Assembly (NCBI RefSeq): GCF_006717145.1
Contig: NZ_VFQF01000002.1
Location: 682,001 to 746,000 of the forward strand
Length of the DNA stretch: 64,000 nucleotides
Direction: 5' to 3'
Source: Humibacillus xanthopallidus
Lineage (GTDB): Bacteria; Actinomycetota; Actinomycetes; Actinomycetales; Dermatophilaceae
The notes below the pieces were generated by a model that worked only from the letters and a program-made list of their open reading frames with translations, did not search any database and was not told the origin of the DNA. Below, one piece after another: positions 36,541-46,725 of this stretch; within the stretch, counting starts at the first letter, position 1, and each line of letters opens with the position of its first letter. Both the position numbers and the translations under genes were made by a program.

Positions 36541-37569
36541 ATGGCTAGTCAGGACTGGTTCGAGAAGGACTTCTACGCCACCCTCGGCGTGCCCCAGGAC
36601 GCCGACGCTGCGGTGATCAAGAAGGCCTACCGCAAGCTCGCCCGCGACCTGCACCCCGACCACAACGTCGGCAACGCCCACGCCGAGGAGCGCTTCAAGG
36701 AGATCGGCGAGGCGTATGCCGTGCTCTCCGACCCCGAGCAGCGTCGCGAGTACGACGCCATCCGTGCCATGTCGCACGGCGGCGCTCGCTTCACCGCGGG
36801 CGGGCCGGGCGGCGGCGGCGCCGGCTTCGAGGACATCTTCTCCGCGTTCGGCGGTCCTGGTGGCCCCGGAGGCGGCGGCCAGCGCGTGCGCTTCGACACG
36901 AGCGGGGGGCAGCCGAACATCGAGGACCTCCTCGGCCAGATGTTCGGTGGCGGCGCCGGCGGCTTCGGCGGCGCCCAGGGCTATGGCGGCGGCGGCTTCG
37001 GCTCCACAGCCGGCCCGCGGCCCGGGGCCGACGTGCAGGCCAGCACGAGCATCGGCTTCCGCGCCGCCGTCGAGGGCTCGACCGTCACGCTGACCTCGCC
37101 CGACCTCGGCCGCATCACCGCGCGCATCCCCCCGGGTGTCAAGGACGGCCAGAGAATTCGACTGCGCGGCAAGGGTCGTCAAGGTGACCCAGGTGCGGCG
37201 CCCGGCGACCTCATCCTCACGGTGACCGTCGGCAAGCACCCCGTCTTCGGTCGCGACGGCGACAACCTCACGCTCGACCTGCCCGTCACGTTCGCCGAGG
37301 CCGCGCTCGGTGCGACCGTCTCGGTGCCGACGCTCGACGGCGGCTCGGTCAAGGTCAAGGTCGCGCCCGGCACCCCGAGTGGGCGCGTGCTCCGGCTCAA
37401 GGGCCGCGGCGTCACGCGTGGTGACCACAAGGGCGACCTCCTCGCCAAGGTGCAGGTCGTCGTGCCCCAGCGGCTCACCGACGAGGCCCGCGAGGCCGTC
37501 GAGAAGATGGCCGCGGCCGAGGACGGTCACGACCCGAGGGCCGAGCTCTTCGAGCGGGCCCGGGCCTGA
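36541..37569 (+). CDS. dnaJ: J-domain chaperone DnaJ, lacking the zinc-finger
   Basis: Cochaperone of 342 residues that stimulates the DnaK ATPase. The J domain is intact with the HPD motif (LARDLHPDHNVGN, about residue 38). A Gly/Phe-rich stretch (FTAGGPGGGGAGFEDIFSAF...) follows, then directly the substrate-binding beta domains (VTLTSPDLGRITARIPPGVKDGQRIRLRGKG...). No CxxCxGxG repeats are present, so this is a type B (CbpA-like) J protein rather than the zinc-binding type A. It lies 95 bp after grpE with AAGGAGG before the ATG, and precedes hspR. Confidence 0.95.
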   Translation: MASQDWFEKDFYATLGVPQDADAAVIKKAYRKLARDLHPDHNVGNAHAEERFKEIGEAYAVLSDPEQRREYDAIRAMSHGGARFTAGGPGGGGAGFEDIFSAFGGPGGPGGGGQRVRFDTSGGQPNIEDLLGQMFGGGAGGFGGAQGYGGGGFGSTAGPRPGADVQASTSIGFRAAVEGSTVTLTSPDLGRITARIPPGVKDGQRIRLRGKGRQGDPGAAPGDLILTVTVGKHPVFGRDGDNLTLDLPVTFAEAALGATVSVPTLDGGSVKVKVAPGTPSGRVLRLKGRGVTRGDHKGDLLAKVQVVVPQRLTDEAREAVEKMAAAEDGHDPRAELFERARA

Positions 37570-37616
37570 CGGCATACGGCAGCGACGAGAGAGCCCAGCA
37601 GAGGACGGTGAGCACG

Positions 37617-38069
37617 ATGGCACGCAGGAACGCCCGAACGGGCGGTCACGACGACGACGCCCCGGTGTTCGTCATCTCCGTCGCGGCCGAGCTCGCCGGC
37701 ATGCACGCCCAGACGCTGCGGCAGTACGACCGGCTCGGGCTCGTCACTCCGTCGCGCACCCGCGGCGGCGGACGGCGCTACAGCACGCGCGACGTGGCGC
37801 TGCTGCGCGAGGTGCAGCGGCTCTCGCAGGAGGGCGTCTCGCTCGCCGGCATCCAGCGCATCCTCGAGCTCGAGACCCACGTCGACGCGCTGCAGGCGAG
37901 GGTCACCGAGCTGACCGAGGCACTCGACCAGGCGCGCACCGCACTGTCGTCCGGCACCCGCGTCTTCGCCGTGGGGCCGATGGGTGAGGTCGTGCCGATT
38001 CGTCCCGGGCAGAGGCCGCCTCGCCATCCGTCGTCGCAGGCTCTCGTCGTCTGGAGACCCGAGCGCTAG
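37617..38069 (+). CDS. hspR: Heat-shock repressor HspR (MerR family)
   Basis: MerR-type DNA-binding repressor of about 150 residues that acts with DnaK on HAIR sites. The winged HTH FVISVAAELAGMHAQTLRQYDRLGLVTPSRTRGGGRRYS is almost identical in type to mycobacterial and Streptomyces HspR, followed by a coiled helix (LETHVDALQARVTELTEALDQA) and the characteristic C-terminal LVVWRPER. Two starts are possible, GTG 37608 and ATG 37617; the ribosome site GAGGA fits neither well. It closes the dnaK operon, and HAIR sites lie before dnaK and clpB in this window. Confidence 0.96.
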   Translation: MARRNARTGGHDDDAPVFVISVAAELAGMHAQTLRQYDRLGLVTPSRTRGGGRRYSTRDVALLREVQRLSQEGVSLAGIQRILELETHVDALQARVTELTEALDQARTALSSGTRVFAVGPMGEVVPIRPGQRPPRHPSSQALVVWRPER

Positions 38070-38186
38070 CCGCGTGAATCGTCAACTGCATGTGCAAGAC
38101 TGTGGGGCCGCCTCGAGCAAAGGGGCGTTGAGTGCAGTAGCTGGATGCCGCCGGAGGCCTCTCGTGATTCTCATTCCGGAGGTCGA

Positions 38187-41100
38187 GTGAACCCGCATCA
38201 CCGCGACGTCGACCCCGTGGCCGAGCCCACGGCCGACATGGTCGCCGGTCCGTCGACGATGACGTCGGACCACCCGGGCGAGATGCAGGAGCTCTTCTCC
38301 CTCACCGACTGGAGCGCAACGCAGCTCGGGCCGGTCGAGAGCTGGCCCGCGCGACTGCGCACCATCGTCGACATCTGCCTGTCGTCGCGCTTCCCCATGC
38401 TCGTGTGCTGGGGCCGCGACCTCGTCATGATCTACAACGACGGCTACCGGACGCTGCTCGGCTCGACGAAGCACCCCGGTGCCTGGGGCCGCCCGGTGCG
38501 AGACGTGTGGCCCGAGATCTGGGACGTCATCGGCCCGATGTTCGACGGCGTCGTGCAGGGTGGGCCACCGACGTGGGCCCAGGACGAGCTCCTCGTCGTC
38601 GACCGCTACGGCTTCGCCGAGGAGGCCTACTTCACGTGGACCTACGGCGCCATCCACGACGACTCGGGTGAGAACGTCGTCGGCATCCTCAACGTCGCCA
38701 CCGAGGTGACCGCGAAGGTGCTGGCCGAGCGCCGGGCCCGGGTGTCAGCTGAGCTCGTCGCTGCGCTCGCCGACGCCACGTCCGCCGATGGAGTGCGCCG
38801 GCGCGCCGTCGACGTGCTCGGGGCCCACACCGAGGACCACCTCTGGGTCGACCTCGTCTGGACCGACGGCCGCGGCCCGGACGCTCCGGAGGTCCTCGAC
38901 GAGCTGGCGGCCGCCCCCGGCGAGGGTGACGGGGCGGTGCACGTGCTGCCGGTCCTCGAGCCGGGTCTGCACGAGCCGACCGCGCATCTGCACCTCACGG
39001 CCAACCCGCGACGTCCGTGGGACGGTCCGCTCCAGGTGTACGCCGAGCTCTGTGCGTCGCACGTCGCCATGGCGCTGAGCGGCCTGCGGCGGCTCCGGGA
39101 GGAGCAGCACCGGGCCGAGGTGCTGACTGCCCTCGACACGGCAAAGACCGACTTCTTCGCCAACGTCAGCCACGAGCTGCGCACGCCGCTGACGCTCATC
39201 GCCGGGCCGGTGCAGGACGCGCTGAAGAACCCCGACCTCGGCGACGAGGCGCGCGAGCGCTTCGAACTGATCCGCCGCAACACCGACCGCCTCGTCGGCC
39301 TCGTCGACCGCATCCTCGACCTCACCCGCGTCGAGGCGGGTGCGGTCGAGCCGCACTGGGTGCAGGTCGACGTGCGGGAGGTCCTCACGGGGGTCGCTGC
39401 CAACTTCCGCCCGGCCATCGAGCGGCTCGGTCTCGACTTCTCCGTCGAGCTCGACGAGCTCGACCACGACACCTTCGTCGATGTCGACATGCTCGAACGC
39501 GTCGTGCTTAACCTCCTCTCGAACGCCCTGAAGTTCACCCCCCGAGGCGGTATCACGTTGCGTCTCGCGGCCGACGGCGACGGTTACACCGTCACGGTGA
39601 CCGACACGGGGATCGGCATCGCCGAACGCGACCTCGATCTCGTCTTCGACCGGTTCCGCCAGCTGAGCCGCGACGACGAGCGTCGCTCGCGCGAGGGCGC
39701 CGGCATCGGGCTCTCGCTCGTCCAGCAGCTCGTGGCCCTGCTCGGGGGACGGATCTCCGTGGAGTCCACCGAGGGTGAGGGCAGCACCTTCGCCGTCGCG
39801 CTGCCATGGGGTGTCCCCGCCGCTCACTCGGCCACCCGGCCGTCGATCACTCCCCGGTCCGTGGAGTCGTTCATCTCCGAGGCGAGCGGCTGGGCCCTGC
39901 GCTCCATCGACGCCGTCGACGCCACCGCGGCCGCCGCCGTCGAGGTCGAGCAGCGTCCGGACTCCAGCTCGCGTCTGTCCGACGGCCCCCATGCGGGCTC
40001 GAGGGCCGCCAAGGCTGCTGCAGAGGCCGCGGCCGTCGCGCGTGGCGTCGAAGTGGAGCGGCCCCGCCTGCTCCTCGTCGAGGACAACGCCGACATGCGC
40101 GACTACACGGCGCGCCACCTCGCGGCCGACTACGACGTCGTGCCGGTCGGCGACGGGCGAGAGGCCCTTGACCGGATGCGCGCAGACCCGCCCGTAGACC
40201 TCGTGCTCGCCGACGTCATGATGCCGCGCATGGACGGCCTCGAGCTGGTCCGGCAGATCCGGGCCGACGAGCGGCTGCGCGACGTGCCGGTCGTGCTGCT
40301 GTCGGCGCGGGCCGGGGTGGAGGCGAGCACGACGGGTCTGCTCGAGGGCGCCGACGACTACGTCATCAAGCCCTTCCAGCCCGACGAGCTGCGCGCCCGC
40401 CTCGCCTCCAACCTCGTGCGAGCCCGGTCCCGGTCACGCGACGCCGCCTGGCTGCGCGCCATCCTGGGCTCCATCCAGGAGCCGGTCGTCGTCAGCGACA
40501 CCGACGGCCGCGTCCTCGAGCTCAACGAGGCTTTCACCCGCGCCTACGGCTGGTCTCTGGCCGACGGCCCGCTCGTGCCGCCCTACCCCTGGTGGGTGTC
40601 GGCCGAGCACCTGCCCGACGAGCGCCGGGCCGCCGAGCGTCGGATGGACCTCCTGCGCGCCGGCCAGCCCGTCATGGACGACCACTACCGCGTCCTGCGC
40701 AAGGGCGGCGGCGAGTCGTGGGTCCACATGCGCGCCGCTCTCGTGCCCGCCACGCCGGAGCACGCGGGCTTCGTCATCGTGGTGGCCCGCGACGAGACCC
40801 GCGAGCGGGAGTCGCGCATGCGGCGCGAGCTCGCGGCCCGCATCTCGGTCGACCTGGCGGCCGCTGACGACCTCGAGTCGGTGCTCGCGACCGCCGTCAC
40901 CGGCTTCACGGTGCTCTTCGACGGCGAGGTGAGCCTGCGCGTCGCGCCCGAGCGGGGCGACACGGTCGTGCTCAGCCCGCGCGGGCGGGTCCGGCCCGAG
41001 CAGCTGCCTCACCCGGTGCGCCAGGGGCTGCTCGGAAAGGCCAGCACCGAGGTGCGCGCGGGCGAGAAGCGCGAGGGGCTGCTCCTCGCCCCGACGTCCC

Positions 41101-41438
41101 AGCGCTCCGACTGCCGCGCGTGGGTGCAGTTCGACGAGCCGCGACTCGTGCCGTCCGACGAGCTCATCGTCGGCGACCTGCTCGCCCAGTCGCTCGGGCA
41201 GGCGGTCGACCGCGTGGTGGACCGCCGCGACAGCGCCGCGAAGCAGGAGCAGCTCGGCCAAGCCATCGAGAGCCACCGGCTCATCGGGCAGGCGGTCGGC
41301 ATCCTCATCGAGCGCCACCGCACGACGCCCGTCGAGGCCTTCGAGATGCTCCGCCAGGCGTCGCTCAGCCGCAACATCAAGCTCCGCGAGATCGCCACAC
41401 GGGTCGTCGAGTCCGGCGAGGAGCCGACGACCGCGTGA
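38187..41438 (+). CDS. Hybrid sensor histidine kinase with receiver and C-terminal ANTAR domain
   Basis: A 1083-residue soluble signalling protein with no membrane segment. Order: PAS-like sensor (LFSLTDWSATQLGPVESW..., about 35-175), GAF-like region (about 190-310), HisKA with phospho-acceptor His329 in FFANVSHELRTPLTL, HATPase_c with NLLSNALKFT, DTGIGI and GAGIGLSLV, an Ala-rich linker, a receiver with Asp676 in LVLADVMMPRMDG and Lys728 in VIKPF, a second PAS (about 750-870), a GAF-like domain (about 880-1010) and an ANTAR domain (SHRLIGQAVGILIERHRTTPVEAFEMLRQAS). ANTAR binds RNA hairpins to prevent termination; joining it to a kinase and receiver is unusual. GTG at 38187 has GGAGG 4 nt upstream. 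It follows hspR by 117 bp and precedes the RraB-like gene. Confidence 0.93.
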   Translation: MNPHHRDVDPVAEPTADMVAGPSTMTSDHPGEMQELFSLTDWSATQLGPVESWPARLRTIVDICLSSRFPMLVCWGRDLVMIYNDGYRTLLGSTKHPGAWGRPVRDVWPEIWDVIGPMFDGVVQGGPPTWAQDELLVVDRYGFAEEAYFTWTYGAIHDDSGENVVGILNVATEVTAKVLAERRARVSAELVAALADATSADGVRRRAVDVLGAHTEDHLWVDLVWTDGRGPDAPEVLDELAAAPGEGDGAVHVLPVLEPGLHEPTAHLHLTANPRRPWDGPLQVYAELCASHVAMALSGLRRLREEQHRAEVLTALDTAKTDFFANVSHELRTPLTLIAGPVQDALKNPDLGDEARERFELIRRNTDRLVGLVDRILDLTRVEAGAVEPHWVQVDVREVLTGVAANFRPAIERLGLDFSVELDELDHDTFVDVDMLERVVLNLLSNALKFTPRGGITLRLAADGDGYTVTVTDTGIGIAERDLDLVFDRFRQLSRDDERRSREGAGIGLSLVQQLVALLGGRISVESTEGEGSTFAVALPWGVPAAHSATRPSITPRSVESFISEASGWALRSIDAVDATAAAAVEVEQRPDSSSRLSDGPHAGSRAAKAAAEAAAVARGVEVERPRLLLVEDNADMRDYTARHLAADYDVVPVGDGREALDRMRADPPVDLVLADVMMPRMDGLELVRQIRADERLRDVPVVLLSARAGVEASTTGLLEGADDYVIKPFQPDELRARLASNLVRARSRSRDAAWLRAILGSIQEPVVVSDTDGRVLELNEAFTRAYGWSLADGPLVPPYPWWVSAEHLPDERRAAERRMDLLRAGQPVMDDHYRVLRKGGGESWVHMRAALVPATPEHAGFVIVVARDETRERESRMRRELAARISVDLAAADDLESVLATAVTGFTVLFDGEVSLRVAPERGDTVVLSPRGRVRPEQLPHPVRQGLLGKASTEVRAGEKREGLLLAPTSQRSDCRAWVQFDEPRLVPSDELIVGDLLAQSLGQAVDRVVDRRDSAAKQEQLGQAIESHRLIGQAVGILIERHRTTPVEAFEMLRQASLSRNIKLREIATRVVESGEEPTTA

Positions 41439-41477
41439 TCGAGCGCGTCCACGGCCGTTGTCTGAGAGACTTCGGCC

Positions 41478-41723
41478 GTGGACGCTGAGCACCTCCTCGT
41501 CTTTCCCGACCGGGAGGCCGCCGAGCTCGTCGCCGAGCAGCTCGAGGCCGCCGGCCTCGAGGGCGTCCGCGTCGTCCGTGAGGCGCTGGCCGGCGAGGAC
41601 GACTCCGAGGCCCACGAGTGGGCGGTGCACGTGCGCACCCCCGACGAGCCGGCGTATGCCGTGGAGTTCCTCGCGATCGCCGAGCGCCACGACGGGTGGT
41701 ACGACCCCCACCCCCACGGCTGA
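41478..41723 (+). CDS. Small RraB-like (ribonuclease E regulator B fold) protein
   Basis: An 81-residue acidic protein: LLVFPDREAAELVAEQLEAAGLEGVRVVRE, then HEWAVHVRTPDEPAYAVEFLAIAERHDGWYDPHPHG. The ferredoxin-like pattern and the final HDGWYD (GWYD/YDGWE) resemble the RraB family, which inhibits RNase E in E. coli. The match is by pattern only and moderate. GTG start at 41478. It lies 39 bp after the ANTAR kinase, so both could touch RNA control, which is inference. Contains a GTATGCC word as VYA-type codons. Confidence 0.72.
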   Translation: MDAEHLLVFPDREAAELVAEQLEAAGLEGVRVVREALAGEDDSEAHEWAVHVRTPDEPAYAVEFLAIAERHDGWYDPHPHG

Positions 41724-41841
41724 GGCTGCCACACGGCATACCTCGGGCTCTTGGGGACCGGTGGCGGACCCTGCGCGGGTCGAGCGGTGTCGCAGCGGGC
41801 GCCCTGAGCGACTGCTGCCTCACGTTCGCGCGCGGTCCAAA

Positions 41842-41862
41842 GTTGAGTGGAATAGACTCAAG
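41842..41862 (+). promoter_or_regulatory. HAIR element (HspR site) upstream of clpB
   Basis: GTTGAGT, spacer GGAATAG and ACTCAAG match the HspR consensus CTTGAGT-N7-ACTCAAG at 13 of 14 positions with exact spacing. It ends 48 bp before the clpB start, so clpB should be repressed by HspR together with the dnaK operon. Confidence 0.92.
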
Positions 41863-41910
41863 TCAGCACGAGTTGTCCCAGGTGATCACGACCCCTGACC
41901 AGGAGACCGC

Positions 41911-44472
<2,562 letters not shown>

Positions 44473-44574
44473 CCGACGGACGACCATTGGTCGCCCTCCA
44501 GTCGAGACGTGAAGGGGGCCCCGCACCAGCGGGGCCCCCTTCGTCGTGCGCCGTGACCAACGGTCGTCCGTCGG
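44473..44574. terminator. Nested double hairpin after clpB (bidirectional terminator)
   Basis: An inner perfect stem GAAGGGGGCCCCGC (44511-44524) / GCGGGGCCCCCTTC (44529-44542) with a 4-nt loop is enclosed by outer 20-bp arms at 44473-44492 and 44555-44574 that pair at 19 of 20 positions (CGACGGACGACC / GGTCGTCCGTCG). It begins right after the clpB stop and ends before the convergent HAD gene, so it can serve both. Confidence 0.88.
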
Positions 44575-44602
44575 CGGGAGAGCAGCCCCGGACCTGGGCT
44601 CG

Positions 44603-45208
44603 TCATCGCGCGAAGAGCTCTGCGTCCCAACCGAACTCGCGGGCTGCGCGGACGTTGTCGTCGCGGTCGTCGGTGAACCACACGGCGTCGCGGGCCACGG
44701 GGCGCCCGAGGTCGGCCTCGATGGCACGGTGGGCGGCGGCATACGCCTGCTGGTCGGGCTTGGCGACGCCGAAGTCGGCGCTGTTGAGCACCGCGTCGAA
44801 GAGCCTCGCCAGCCCGAGGAGCTCGAGCTCGGCCGGCACGTAGTCGGTGCCGTTGGTGAAGGCGTAGGTGCGGTGGCCGTCGGACCGCAGCGACTCGAGC
44901 CGCTCGACGGTCTCGTCGACGACCGTGCCGCGGTGCGTGCGCCACGCCTCCATGTGCTCCCGCACCCGCACCGGCTCGGGCACGACGTGCTCGAGCTCGG
45001 TGCAGATGGCGTCGAACCACGCCTCGAAGCTGCGCCGACCGGTGATGGTGGGCAGCAGCAGCTCGCTGCGGAAGGCGGTCGCCGCGACGTGCCCGGCCGG
45101 CAGCCCGAGGGCCGCCTCGATGGCCGGGTTGGCGTCGCCCGGGCCGAAGTCCCGGACGACGCCGTCGAGGTCGAAGACGTATGCGGTGTGCTCGCTCGTC
45201 GAGGTCAC
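44603..45208 (-). CDS. HAD-superfamily hydrolase
   Basis: A 201-residue haloacid-dehalogenase-fold phosphatase. Motif I YVFDLDGVVRDFG (nucleophile and general acid Asp), motif II FTNGTD, motif III Lys in FGVAKPDQQAY and motif IV WFTDDRDDNVRAA are all present with an alpha-helical cap between I and II. The substrate cannot be inferred; the family includes sugar-phosphate phosphatases. GTG at 45208 overlaps the stop of the coiled-coil membrane-protein gene by 4 bp, so both are one unit. Convergent with clpB. Confidence 0.92.
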   Translation of the reverse strand: MTSTSEHTAYVFDLDGVVRDFGPGDANPAIEAALGLPAGHVAATAFRSELLLPTITGRRSFEAWFDAICTELEHVVPEPVRVREHMEAWRTHRGTVVDETVERLESLRSDGHRTYAFTNGTDYVPAELELLGLARLFDAVLNSADFGVAKPDQQAYAAAHRAIEADLGRPVARDAVWFTDDRDDNVRAAREFGWDAELFAR

Positions 45209-45876
45209 GCGCGGGTGCGGCGCTCCGACGTCGGGTCACTGCTGTCGACACCATCACGCGCGTCGGTCCGGTCCGTGCCGTCGGCGGTGCCGTTGACGGT
45301 GCCGTTGGTGCGGTCCGTGCCGTTGTCACGGTAGGTGCCGTCAGAACCCGCGGTGCGGTCCGTGCCGTTGTCGGTCCACGAGGCCGTGCCGTCGTGGACG
45401 CTGCCATCAGCCCGGCCGGTCACGACGTCGGCGACCGACGGCCCCTGACGCTCGCGCCACTCCGCCTCGCGGCGGGAGAGCTCGGACTCGCGGCTGCTGA
45501 GCTCCTCGTCGCGGGTGGTCAGCTGCGACTCGCGGCGACGCAGGTCCTCGTCGCGCAGGCCGGCCTCCTCGATGCGGCGCTCGTGGTCGAGCCGGGCGGT
45601 CTCCGCCTTCTCCTCGACCTCGGCGAGACGGGCGGCTTCCTTGTCCTCGCGGCGTGCGCGGGCCCGGCGGCGCGCAGCCGACGAGAGCAGCGCCCAGCCC
45701 AACGCGATAAGCAGCACGGCGACGGCGGCATACGCCGCGAGCTCCAGCGGGCTGACGGTGCGGGTGAAGCCGAGGGCGGTGAGGGCGATGGTGCCGCCCG
45801 CAGCCTGGGCTCCGATGTAGGTGACCACCGCTGCTCCGGCGCCGATCAACAGGAGGATCACTCCGATGAGGGCCAT
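45205..45876 (-). CDS. Membrane protein with coiled coil and NGTDRT-type repeats
   Basis: A 223-residue protein with two N-terminal membrane segments (LIGVILLLIGAGAAVVTYIGA and LAAYAAVAVLLIALGWALLS), then a highly charged coiled coil (about residues 70-145: REDKEAARLAEVEEKAETARLD...) and a low-complexity tail of Asp/Gly/Thr with imperfect DNGTDRT units. I do not recognise a functional family beyond this layout. ATG at 45876 has AAGGAG upstream. It is coupled to the HAD gene. The tail repeats are probably disordered. Confidence 0.78.
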   Translation of the reverse strand: MALIGVILLLIGAGAAVVTYIGAQAAGGTIALTALGFTRTVSPLELAAYAAVAVLLIALGWALLSSAARRRARARREDKEAARLAEVEEKAETARLDHERRIEEAGLRDEDLRRRESQLTTRDEELSSRESELSRREAEWRERQGPSVADVVTGRADGSVHDGTASWTDNGTDRTAGSDGTYRDNGTDRTNGTVNGTADGTDRTDARDGVDSSDPTSERRTRA

Positions 45877-46001
45877 GCTTGACTCCTTGGGATAGCGGGG
45901 CGGGTCACCGCCCCTCGAAACTGTCATGGGTTGCCATACCCGCAAACCGGGCGTTACCGGCCATCAGCCCAGGTTGCACGGCTGCGCCCGCCGGGTGCCG
46001 T

Positions 46002-46007
46002 TAGCCT
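46002..46007 (+). promoter_or_regulatory. -10 box (TAGCCT) of leaderless lprG-P55 operon
   Basis: TAGCCT ends 7 nt before the ATG at 46015. No Shine-Dalgarno site is present in the gap. Confidence 0.55.
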
Positions 46008-46014
46008 GACCCCC

Positions 46015-46725
46015 ATGCGCATCCTGGGACGGCTCGCGGCCGCCGCACTCGCCGCCGTGTGCCTCATGACGACGGCGTCCTGCTCCGGCAGCGGCGACAC
46101 GCCGAGCCCGACCCAGTCGACCCCGTCGGCTGCCGAGCGGCTGTCGGCCGCCAAGGCGAAGGTCGACGCCGCGACGTCCGTGCACCTCGCCCTCGCGAGC
46201 AAGGACGTGCCCGAGGGCAGCAACGGCATCATCTCGGCCGACGGGTGGGGCAAGCACCCGCCGGCGTTCAAGGGCACCTTCAAGGTGCGGCTCGGCGGCA
46301 TCGAGGGCGACGCCGAGATCACGTCGGTCGACGGCGCCGTCTACGCGAAGCTGCCGTTCGTGCCCGGCACCCAGAAGATCGACCCGAACACCCTGGGGCT
46401 CCCCGACCCCGCGACCCTGTTCTCCACCGACGCCGGACTCACTGGCCTCATGGCCAAGACCGTCGACCCCAAGGTCTCCGGCCAGGTGCGAGCCGGCTCC
46501 GAGGTGCTGACGACGATCACGGGCACGATCCCGGGGGCGGCCGTCGTCGACCTCTTCAAGATCGGCGACCGGGGCGGCTCCTTCGCGGTGACCTACGGGC
46601 TGACGGACGCGAACGAGCTTCGCCAGGTCACGCTCACCGGCCCCTTCTTCGGTGCGGGCACGTCCTCGACCTACGTCCTCACCCTCGACCAGTACGGCCA
46701 GCCCGTCACCATCACCGCCCCGTGA
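46015..46725 (+). CDS. lprG: LprG/LppX-family lipoprotein
   Basis: Cell-envelope lipoprotein of 236 residues. Signal peptide RLAAAALAAVCLMTTASC with the acylated Cys near residue 23, then the LppX_LprAFG domain, a half-barrel with a lipid cavity (VDAATSVHLALASKDVP, FKVRLGGIEGDAEITSVDGAVYAKLPFVPG, LTDANELRQVTLTGPFFG). In mycobacteria LprG carries triacylated lipids and lipoglycans and works with the efflux protein P55. Here too the next gene is a P55-like MFS transporter, overlapping by 4 bp, which strengthens the assignment. Leaderless start. Confidence 0.9.
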   Translation: MRILGRLAAAALAAVCLMTTASCSGSGDTPSPTQSTPSAAERLSAAKAKVDAATSVHLALASKDVPEGSNGIISADGWGKHPPAFKGTFKVRLGGIEGDAEITSVDGAVYAKLPFVPGTQKIDPNTLGLPDPATLFSTDAGLTGLMAKTVDPKVSGQVRAGSEVLTTITGTIPGAAVVDLFKIGDRGGSFAVTYGLTDANELRQVTLTGPFFGAGTSSTYVLTLDQYGQPVTITAP

